DNA of 11,502 bases from an uncultured Collinsella sp. (GTDB taxonomy: Bacteria; Actinomycetota; Coriobacteriia; Coriobacteriales; Coriobacteriaceae): NCBI GenBank assembly GCA_958346165.1, contig CATVQO010000039.1, positions 1 to 11,502 on the forward strand, in the 5' to 3' direction. Below, piece after piece: positions 5,539 to 11,502 of this stretch (positions within the stretch are counted from its first letter, which is position 1; each line of letters starts with the position of its first letter). The notes beneath the pieces are model-generated. The model saw only the letters and a program-made list of their open reading frames with translations. It did not search any database and was not told the origin of the DNA. The translations under genes and the position numbers were made by a program.

Positions 5539-7215
5539 ATGGCTGATTCTATGTTCCACCAGCCCGTTATGGGTCGTCGCGCCTTTGTTGGCGGCACCCT
5601 TGCTGCGAGCTCCATGGCTTTTCTTGCCGCATGCGGCAAGAAGGGTGGCGACGCTTCCGGTTCTGAGTCCGGTTCGACGCTGAACTTCTACATCAACAAC
5701 CCGGTCTGCATCGACCCCTACAACGTCCAGGAGGACCAGGGCACTCAGGTCGAGTACCAGCTCTTTGACGCTCTGACCTCTTATGACGCCGAGAAGGGCG
5801 AGATCGTTCCGCTGGCTTGCGAGTCCTTTGAGGCCAACGACGACGCCACCGAGTTTACCTTCAAGATCAAGAAGGCCAAGTTCCACAACGGTGACGACGT
5901 TACCTCCAAGTCCTTCAAGCTCGGTTGGGAGCGTCTGGTCAACACCAAGTCGGCCATCGCTACCGAGTATGGCCCTTCCGAGGTCTCCTATCACCTTTCC
6001 ATGGTCGAGGGCTATGACGATCTGCTTGCCGGTAACGCTACCGAGCTCAGCGGTGTTACCTGCCCCGACGATGAGACCCTCGTCGTCAAGCTGTCTTCCG
6101 CTTACGCCGACTTCCCCTTCGTCGCCTCTCACCCGGCTCTGGCCCCGGTTCCCGAGTGCGCCGAGTCCGATGCCAAGAGCTTCTATCTTGCACCGGTCGG
6201 TAACGGCCCGTTCATGATGGACGGCAAGTGGGAGGATGGCCAGGAGATCAACCTCAAGAAGTTCGACGATTACTATGGCGACAAGGCCAAGATCGATGGC
6301 ATCCACTTCCAGGTCATCAAGGACATGGAGACTGCTTACAAGGAGTTCCAGGCCGGTAACCTCGATGTCTGCGACGTTCCCGTCGCTCAGATCGATGCCG
6401 CCAAGAAGGATCGCGGCGTGTCCAAGGACGGCTACACCATGGGTGACGGCGAGCGCATGCTGCTCGGCGCCGAGCCTTCCACGTACTATCTGACCTGCAA
6501 CACCACGGCCGAGCCGTTCAACAACGCCGACCTGCGCAGGGGCATCTCCCTGGCCATCAACCGTGAGGCCATCTGCAAGACCATCTATAAGGGTACCCGT
6601 ACCCCTGCCGACGGCATTGTTCCTCCGGGCATCGATGGCTACAAGGAGGGCGCATGGGAGTTCTGCGCCTACGATGTCGACAAGGCTAACGAGTACCTCG
6701 ACAAGGTTGCTCCCGCTGGCGCTAACGGGGATCGTGGCATTAGCGTGACCCTTTCCTACAACCAGGACGGCGGTCACAAGGAGATCATGGAGTCCATCAT
6801 CGGCGACCTCGCCAAGGTTGGCGTTACCGCTGTCTCCGATACCCCTGAGTGGTCTGCCCTGCTCGAGCAGTATCAGAACTTTAACTATCAGTTCGGTCGT
6901 CTGGGTTGGATTGCCGACTACCCGATCATGGACAACTTCCTGTATCCGCTGTTCCACTCCGACTCCCTCGGTGGCGATAACCGCTCCGGTTACAACAACC
7001 CCGAGTTCGACGCCAAGGTCGACGAGGCTCGTACTATTGTTGACGACGAGGAGCGCGTCGCTAAGATGCAGGAGGCCGACGCAATGGTCGCTGCCGACTG
7101 CCCGGTCATCCCGATTATGTTCTACACGCACACCATCGTCGGCTCCGATCGCATCAAGCACCTCTATGTCGATCCGCAGAAGCATGCCGAGCTGGGTACC
7201 GCTGAGCTCGCCTAA
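5539..7215 (+). CDS. oppA: Oligopeptide ABC transporter substrate-binding lipoprotein
   Basis: This 558-residue protein of the SBP_bac_5 (peptide/nickel-binding, OppA) family would capture peptides outside the membrane and deliver them to OppBC. Its signal region has a twin-arginine-like stretch GRRAFVGG (12-19), a hydrophobic segment, and a lipobox LAAC with Cys32 as lipidation site. A Gly/Ser/Asp-rich linker follows, then the binding fold, including NADLRRGISLAINREAI and the C-terminal LGWIADYPIMDNFLYPLF, typical of the family. The mature form is about 527 residues. The start at 5539 is set by AAGGAGG (5527-5533) 5 nt upstream; the frame is open back to 5491 but without a ribosome site. It is first in the opp operon and separated from oppB by 156 nt with hairpins. 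Codon choice is as biased as in the glycolytic genes, suggesting high expression. Substrate range cannot be read from sequence. Confidence 0.94.
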   Translation: MADSMFHQPVMGRRAFVGGTLAASSMAFLAACGKKGGDASGSESGSTLNFYINNPVCIDPYNVQEDQGTQVEYQLFDALTSYDAEKGEIVPLACESFEANDDATEFTFKIKKAKFHNGDDVTSKSFKLGWERLVNTKSAIATEYGPSEVSYHLSMVEGYDDLLAGNATELSGVTCPDDETLVVKLSSAYADFPFVASHPALAPVPECAESDAKSFYLAPVGNGPFMMDGKWEDGQEINLKKFDDYYGDKAKIDGIHFQVIKDMETAYKEFQAGNLDVCDVPVAQIDAAKKDRGVSKDGYTMGDGERMLLGAEPSTYYLTCNTTAEPFNNADLRRGISLAINREAICKTIYKGTRTPADGIVPPGIDGYKEGAWEFCAYDVDKANEYLDKVAPAGANGDRGISVTLSYNQDGGHKEIMESIIGDLAKVGVTAVSDTPEWSALLEQYQNFNYQFGRLGWIADYPIMDNFLYPLFHSDSLGGDNRSGYNNPEFDAKVDEARTIVDDEERVAKMQEADAMVAADCPVIPIMFYTHTIVGSDRIKHLYVDPQKHAELGTAELA

Positions 7216-7231
7216 GAGTTTGCAGCTTCCG

Positions 7232-7259
7232 TGAGGGTCAAGTATTTACGTAGACCTCA
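7232..7259 (+). repeat. Hairpin just after oppA
   Basis: TGAGGGTC (7232-7239) pairs with GACCTCA (7253-7259) with one bulged G and a 13-nt loop. It starts 17 nt after the oppA stop. No T tract follows, so it is not a normal intrinsic terminator. It may help protect the oppA 3' end. Confidence 0.4.
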
Positions 7260-7311
7260 TGGGAAACATACAGTTCTCCCTAACCTGGGGTAAACTGGCT
7301 GATGGTAATTT

Positions 7312-7341
7312 TGGGATGCCGGTCTGGCGATCGGCATCCCA
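7312..7341 (+). repeat. Strong hairpin in the oppA-oppB gap
   Basis: TGGGATGCCG (7312-7321) pairs perfectly with CGGCATCCCA (7332-7341). Three more pairs (G-U, T-A, C-G) extend the stem to 13 bp around a TGGC tetraloop. It is followed by ATTTAGG and not a true T tract, so it would be a weak or partial terminator at best. It ends 30 nt before oppB. Its place between the binding-protein and permease genes fits a role in unequal expression by partial termination or 3'-end protection of an oppA mRNA. No convincing promoter is seen downstream of it, so oppB-F is probably reached by readthrough. Confidence 0.65.
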
Positions 7342-7371
7342 TTTAGGTTAATCCCTAGATAGGGGAGTGGT

Positions 7372-8409
7372 ATGGGTAAGTACATCGTTAAACGTGTGCT
7401 TCAGTTCATCCCGGTGTTTTTGGGCGTTACGCTGATTCTGTTCGCCCTCCAGAATATCGTGCCGGGAGATCCGATCAAGCTGATCGGTGGAGACAAGGCT
7501 CTGTCCCCCGAGGTGGAGCTTCAGCTTCGCGTCCGCTATCACCTGGTCCAGTCGGACGAGGACGGCAACGCGATCCTTGACGAGAACGGCGACCCCGTTC
7601 AAACGTCGCTCGTGGACCGTTACTTGTATTACATGAACGGCCTGCTTCATGGCGATCTGGGCAATTCGTATCAGCGCAAGCTGCCGGTTACGGAAATCTT
7701 TGCCCAGAAGTATCCGTATACGGTCAAACTTGCCGCGTGCGCCATCGTGCTCGAGGCAATCATGGGTATCGGTGCGGGTATCATTTCGGCGGTTAAGCGT
7801 TATTCCTTCTGGGATATTTTGGTAACGCTCACCACGTCGATTCTCGTTGCCGTCCCGGCTTTCTGGCTCGGTATGTTGCTGCAGCTGTTCTTTGGCGTCA
7901 TTCTCAAGGACGCCACGGGCGGTGCATTCTCCATGCCGATTTCGGGTGCCGGCGGTTCCAGCTCTCAGTATCAGGATTGGATGCACTATGTGCTTCCGAC
8001 CATTACGCTGGCTTCGGTTTCGACCGCTTATGCCGCCCGCATTATGCGCTCGCAGCTGCTTGACGTCATGAACCAGGATTACATCCGTACGGCAAAGGCG
8101 AAGGGTCTCTCCAATCGCGCGATCATCGTCAAGCATGCGCTTAAGAATGCACTCATCCCCGTCGTTACCTATATTGGTGTCGACTTTGGTGGCATGCTTT
8201 CGGGCGCCATCCTGACCGAGACGGTCTTTAACTGGCCCGGTATCGGCTATGAGGTCTATCGCGCCATTAGCATGCGTGACTGGCCCATCGTTATGGGCGG
8301 CGTTACGCTCATCGTCGTCGTCGTTATGGTGATCAACCTGCTCGTCGACATTAGCTATGCATTCCTCGACCCGCGCATCCGCCTTGGCGGTCCGTCGGAT
8401 AAGGCCTAA
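7372..8409 (+). CDS. oppB: Oligopeptide ABC transporter permease OppB
   Basis: This 345-residue integral membrane protein forms one half of the peptide channel together with OppC. The first membrane helix (about residues 8-30) is followed by the extracytoplasmic loop with VPGDP and GDLGNSY, then five further hydrophobic segments. The cytoplasmic EAA-type loop, roughly residues 238-260, reads TAKAKGLSNRAIIVKHALKN and ends in ALIP; this is where the ATPases dock. The C-terminus, AFLDPRIRLGG, is typical. Loop 1 carries an extra acidic stretch at 62-76 with DEDGN and DENGD, absent from the compact loop of model OppB proteins as I recall them. The start at 7372 has an AGGGGAG site (7361-7367) close upstream. 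Codon bias is milder than in oppA. oppC follows after 14 nt. Confidence 0.94.
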   Translation: MGKYIVKRVLQFIPVFLGVTLILFALQNIVPGDPIKLIGGDKALSPEVELQLRVRYHLVQSDEDGNAILDENGDPVQTSLVDRYLYYMNGLLHGDLGNSYQRKLPVTEIFAQKYPYTVKLAACAIVLEAIMGIGAGIISAVKRYSFWDILVTLTTSILVAVPAFWLGMLLQLFFGVILKDATGGAFSMPISGAGGSSSQYQDWMHYVLPTITLASVSTAYAARIMRSQLLDVMNQDYIRTAKAKGLSNRAIIVKHALKNALIPVVTYIGVDFGGMLSGAILTETVFNWPGIGYEVYRAISMRDWPIVMGGVTLIVVVVMVINLLVDISYAFLDPRIRLGGPSDKA

Positions 8410-8423
8410 GGGAGGTACGTCTC

Positions 8424-9359
8424 ATGCAGGAAACTGATTCTCAGTCTCAGGAGCAGGCTACCGCCACCAAGGCCGCATCTGCTCCCGCCAAGTCCCGCAC
8501 GCTGTGGGGCGACGCTTTTAAGCGTCTTCGTAAGAACAAGCTCGCCGTTATCGGTGTTTGCTGGATCATCATCGTCGTTGTGGTTGCCCTGACCGCAGAT
8601 CTGTGGGCTAAGCCCTGGCTCGGTTCGCCGACGGCTTCCGACTCGACCACCATGGCTCAGACGTCGCTGCTGGCTCCGTGTGCCGAGCACCCGTTTGGCA
8701 CCGACGCCCTAGGTCGTGACATTCTCGTCCGCGTTATCTACGGTGCACGTGTTTCGCTGTCCGTCGGCATTATGGCCACCGCGATCTCCACGCTGATCGG
8801 TCTGGTCATGGGTGCTCTGGCGGGTTTCTACGGCGGCATCTGGGATACGATCATCATGCGCTGTGCGGACATTTTCCTGGCGTTCCCGTACGTGCTGTTC
8901 GTTGTCGCCATGATCGCCGTTATCGGCCGTGGCCTTCAGAACGTCTTTATCGCCATCGGTATTCTCGGCTGGCCTTCGATTGCGCGCGTCTTCCGCTCTG
9001 CAATCTTGACGGTCAAGGAAAACGACTATGTTGACGCTGCGCGCGCGATGGGTGCATCCGATGCTCGTATCGTCGTGCGTCACATCTTCCCGAACTCCGT
9101 CGCCTCTATCGTGGTCTACGCAACCATGAACATTGGTGGCGCCATTCTGACCGAGTCCGCTCTGTCCTTCCTCGGCATGGGCGTTATTCCGCCTACGCCT
9201 TCGTGGGGCTCCATGATTCAGGACGGTCAGCAGTATCTTCTGACCGCTCCCTGGATGATGATCATGCCCGGTCTGGCAATTCTCTCGACGGTGCTCGCCT
9301 TCACCCTGCTGGGTGACGGTCTGCGCGACGCCCTCGACGTCAAGATGAAGGACGCATAA
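8424..9359 (+). CDS. oppC: Oligopeptide ABC transporter permease OppC
   Basis: This 311-residue protein is the second channel-forming permease. A polar, Ala/Ser/Gln-rich cytoplasmic N-terminus of about 27 residues leads to the first helix (LAVIGVCWIIIVVVVAL). Next comes an outer loop with HPFGTDALGRDIL, a hallmark of the OppC/DppC family, and the remaining hydrophobic segments. The EAA loop reads DYVDAARAMGASDARIVVRH, and ESALSFLGMG and PSWGSMI follow, also family-typical. The C-terminus ends LLGDGLRDALDVKMKDA. A strong site, AAGGGAGG (8408-8415), overlaps the oppB stop and lies 8 nt before the ATG. oppD starts 2 nt after the stop, so the permease and ATPase genes are cotranscribed. Confidence 0.95.
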   Translation: MQETDSQSQEQATATKAASAPAKSRTLWGDAFKRLRKNKLAVIGVCWIIIVVVVALTADLWAKPWLGSPTASDSTTMAQTSLLAPCAEHPFGTDALGRDILVRVIYGARVSLSVGIMATAISTLIGLVMGALAGFYGGIWDTIIMRCADIFLAFPYVLFVVAMIAVIGRGLQNVFIAIGILGWPSIARVFRSAILTVKENDYVDAARAMGASDARIVVRHIFPNSVASIVVYATMNIGGAILTESALSFLGMGVIPPTPSWGSMIQDGQQYLLTAPWMMIMPGLAILSTVLAFTLLGDGLRDALDVKMKDA

Positions 9360-9361
9360 GG

Positions 9362-10453
9362 ATGAAGAAGAACAAGAACTATGTGGACCTGAAGGACCAG
9401 CCGGTTCCCGAGGGCCAGCATCTGCTCGAGGTCGATGACCTTAAGATGTATTTCCATACCGAGGATGGCGTCGTTCGCGCTGTCGACGGTGTGTCCTACA
9501 CGCTCGATCGCGGCGAGACCCTTGGCGTCGTCGGTGAGTCCGGCTCCGGTAAGTCCGTGACCGCCATGACCATCATGGGCCTCATCTCGATGCCTCCGGG
9601 AAAGATCGAGGGCGGCGACGTTCGCTATCGCGGTCGTTCTATCCTCGAGATGACCGAGGAGGAGATGCAGCACATTCGCGGCAACGACATCGCGATGATC
9701 TTCCAGGATCCTATGACCTCCTTGAACCCGGTCTATAAGATCGGCAAGCAGGTGGGCGAGGGCCTTCGTCTGCACCGTGGCTACTCCAAGCAGGAGGCGC
9801 TCAAGCGCGCTACCGAGCTTTTGGACCTCGTGGGTATCCCCGAGCCCGAGAAGCGCGTCAATGAGTATCCGCACCAGTTCTCTGGCGGTATGCGTCAGCG
9901 AGTCATGATTGCCATGGCCCTTGCCTGCGATCCCGATATTCTGATTGCCGACGAGCCCACGACTGCCCTGGACGTTACCATCCAGGCTCAGATTATCGAG
10001 CTCATGCAGGAGATGCAGGAGAAGAACGGCAACGCCATCATCATGATTACCCATGACCTGGGTGTTGTCGCCGATATGGCCGATAAGATCATGGTTATGT
10101 ACGCCGGCCGCCCCGTTGAGTTCGGTACTGCTGAGGAAATCTTCTACGAGAGCCGCCACCCCTACACCTGGGGCCTTATCCGCTCCATCCCGGAGCAGGC
10201 CATCGAAGAGAAGAAGCCGCTTACGCCGATTCACGGCAACCCGCCTTCGCTCATGAACCTGCCCGAGGGCTGCGTCTTCTCTCCTCGTTGTCCCTATGCG
10301 ACGGACAAGTGCCGCAAGCAGCGCCCCGAGCGCGTTGTCACCGAGTCTGGTCACTACTCTGCGTGCCACTACTCCGGTGACCCCGAGTTCCTCAAGAACG
10401 CTCCTGAGACGTCCCGTACACGCAAGGATTCCAAGAAGGGAGGCGAGGCGTAA
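9362..10453 (+). CDS. oppD: Oligopeptide ABC transporter ATPase OppD
   Basis: This 363-residue cytoplasmic ATPase pairs with OppF to power peptide import. It has Walker A GESGSGKS at 58-65, a Q-loop in [12 protein letters not shown], the ABC signature SGGMRQR at 174-180, Walker B ending DEPTTALD with Asp197 and Glu198, and the switch His231 in THDLGVVAD. All key catalytic residues are present. The C-terminal oligopeptide/dipeptide-transporter domain includes [12 protein letters not shown] and cysteines 304, 310, 317 and 335 (C-x5-C-x6-C-x17-C). The Shine-Dalgarno GAAGGA (9347-9352) lies within the end of oppC. The stop overlaps the oppF start by one base (TAATG). The N-terminus has an extra polar, charged stretch of about 20 residues before the core fold. 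Confidence 0.95.
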   Translation: MKKNKNYVDLKDQPVPEGQHLLEVDDLKMYFHTEDGVVRAVDGVSYTLDRGETLGVVGESGSGKSVTAMTIMGLISMPPGKIEGGDVRYRGRSILEMTEEEMQHIRGNDIAMIFQDPMTSLNPVYKIGKQVGEGLRLHRGYSKQEALKRATELLDLVGIPEPEKRVNEYPHQFSGGMRQRVMIAMALACDPDILIADEPTTALDVTIQAQIIELMQEMQEKNGNAIIMITHDLGVVADMADKIMVMYAGRPVEFGTAEEIFYESRHPYTWGLIRSIPEQAIEEKKPLTPIHGNPPSLMNLPEGCVFSPRCPYATDKCRKQRPERVVTESGHYSACHYSGDPEFLKNAPETSRTRKDSKKGGEA

Positions 10454-11481
10454 TGGCAGATACCAACGAGCGTACTCCGCTGCTGAAGGTCGAGCACCTC
10501 TCTAAGGAGTTTCCCGCTGAGTCCGGCATGTTCGCCAAGCGCTTCTCTAAGCGTGTCGTCTCTGCTGTGAATGACATTTCGTTCGAGATTTATCCGGGCG
10601 AGACCTTTGGCCTGGTCGGCGAGTCTGGTTGCGGTAAGTCCACCACGGGCCGCACCATCATGCGCCTGACCAAGCCGACCGCCGGTAAGGTGTTCTTCCA
10701 GGGTAAAGATGTTGCCGAGATGAGCAAGCATGAGATCAAGGACATGCGTCGCGAGATGCAGTTTATCTTCCAGGATCCTTATGCTTCGCTGAATCCCCGT
10801 ATGACCATCGGCGAGATTGTCTCCGAGCCCATGACCATTCACGGCGTGGGCACCAAGGAAGAGCGCATTGAGCGTGTCCGCGAGCTGCTGGACGTCGTCG
10901 GTCTGAACCCCGAGCACATTAACCGCTATCCTCATGAGTTCTCCGGCGGTCAGCGTCAGCGTGTCGGCATTGCCCGCGCGTTCGCTCTGAAGCCCAAGCT
11001 GATCATCTGCGACGAGCCTGTCTCTGCACTTGACGTTTCCATTCAGGCCCAGGTTTTGAACCTGCTGAAGGAGCTTCAGGATAAGTTCGGTACTGCTTAT
11101 CTCTTCATTGCTCACGACCTCTCCGTCGTGCAGCACATCTCCGATCGCGTTGCCGTTATGTACCTGGGTAAGATGGTTGAGGTTTCGGACTGGAAGACGC
11201 TCTACAGCGAGCCTCACCATCCGTACACGCAGTCGCTGCTGTCTGCCGTGCCGGTGCCCGATCCTGATATCCAGAAGACCCGCAAGCGCATCATCCTCGC
11301 CGGCGATCCGCCGTCACCGTTGGATCCGCCGACCGGTTGCCGTTTCCACACCCGCTGCCCGATCGCGCAGGGTATTTGCTCTGAGAAGCTTCCCGAGTTT
11401 AAGGAAGTCGCACCGGGTCACTGCTGCGCGTGCCACTTCGCGGAGCCGTTCCCGATCAAGGAATCGCACATCGACCTGTAG
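10453..11481 (+). CDS. oppF: Oligopeptide ABC transporter ATPase OppF
   Basis: This 342-residue ATPase is the second motor subunit. Walker A GESGCGKST is at 56-64, the Q-loop is in FIFQDPYASLNPR, the signature SGGQRQR at 164-170, Walker B ends DEPVSALD with Asp187 and Glu188, and the switch His221 is in AHDLSVVQH. The FIFQDPYASLNPR and DEPVSALDVSIQAQ forms are typical of OppF/DppF rather than OppD. The C-terminal domain has cysteines 296, 302, 309 and 327 with the same spacing as in OppD, plus Cys324 and Cys325 in HCCACHF. AAGGGAGG (10436-10443) lies 9 nt before the ATG, inside oppD. The ATG shares one base with the oppD TAA, giving translational coupling. It is the last opp gene in the window. 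Confidence 0.95.
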   Translation: MADTNERTPLLKVEHLSKEFPAESGMFAKRFSKRVVSAVNDISFEIYPGETFGLVGESGCGKSTTGRTIMRLTKPTAGKVFFQGKDVAEMSKHEIKDMRREMQFIFQDPYASLNPRMTIGEIVSEPMTIHGVGTKEERIERVRELLDVVGLNPEHINRYPHEFSGGQRQRVGIARAFALKPKLIICDEPVSALDVSIQAQVLNLLKELQDKFGTAYLFIAHDLSVVQHISDRVAVMYLGKMVEVSDWKTLYSEPHHPYTQSLLSAVPVPDPDIQKTRKRIILAGDPPSPLDPPTGCRFHTRCPIAQGICSEKLPEFKEVAPGHCCACHFAEPFPIKESHIDL

Positions 11482-11502
11482 TCGGTTGTTTGTCCGGGCC
11501 CG
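11482..11502 (+). other. Start of the oppF downstream region
   Basis: Only 21 nt remain after the oppF stop. They end in the self-complementary CGGGCCCG (11495-11502), which could be the first arm of a terminator cut off by the window edge. Nothing more can be said from this fragment. Confidence 0.2.

Noticed and set aside
1..11502. A novel defence, mobile or biosynthetic system
   Set aside because: Every long stretch is accounted for by recognisable glycolytic, SecG or Opp genes, and all gaps are under 300 nt with ordinary promoters, terminators and hairpins.

Overview
The window reads as ordinary housekeeping chromosome from a Gram-positive, moderately high-GC bacterium, most likely an actinomycete of the Coriobacteriia (Collinsella-like). 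That placement is inference from gene order, strong AAGGAG-type ribosome binding sites, heavily C/G-ending codons and the style of the OppA lipoprotein signal. No sequence comparison was possible. All nine genes are on the + strand and all appear intact. I found no mobile element, CRISPR array, tRNA, rRNA or prophage gene.

Region 1 (1-4885) is a lower-glycolysis cluster: gap (GAPDH), pgk, tpiA and gpmI (cofactor-independent phosphoglycerate mutase). Together they cover triose phosphate to 2-phosphoglycerate; enolase and pyruvate kinase are not in the window. pgk, tpiA and gpmI are tightly packed (8-nt overlap, then a 5-nt gap). gap is separated from pgk by a strong intrinsic terminator, so gap is probably made in excess and pgk-tpiA-gpmI depends on readthrough or on a promoter overlapping the terminator. 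The gap and pgk leaders share a layout: a stem-loop followed almost directly by the block TACGAAAGG, which contains the ribosome binding site.

Region 2 (4886-5300) is a single-gene unit, secG, encoding the small SecYEG translocon subunit. It has its own ribosome binding site and a possible promoter, and lies between two strong intrinsic terminators.

Region 3 (5301-11502) is a complete oligopeptide ABC importer, oppA-oppB-oppC-oppD-oppF: substrate-binding lipoprotein, two permeases and two ATPases. oppA has a long leader and is followed by a 156-nt gap holding two hairpins, which fits the usual excess of binding protein over permease. oppB to oppF are nearly contiguous (14 nt, 2 nt, then a 1-nt overlap). 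Peptides captured by OppA would pass through OppB/OppC, powered by OppD/OppF. OppD and OppF carry identically spaced four-cysteine sets in their C-terminal domains.

I did not find an undescribed system. The points most worth a second look are the shared gap/pgk leader module, the terminator inside the glycolytic cluster, the twin-arginine lipoprotein signal of OppA, an acidic insert in OppB loop 1, the matched cysteine sets of OppD/OppF, and a 14-bp palindrome upstream of gap.
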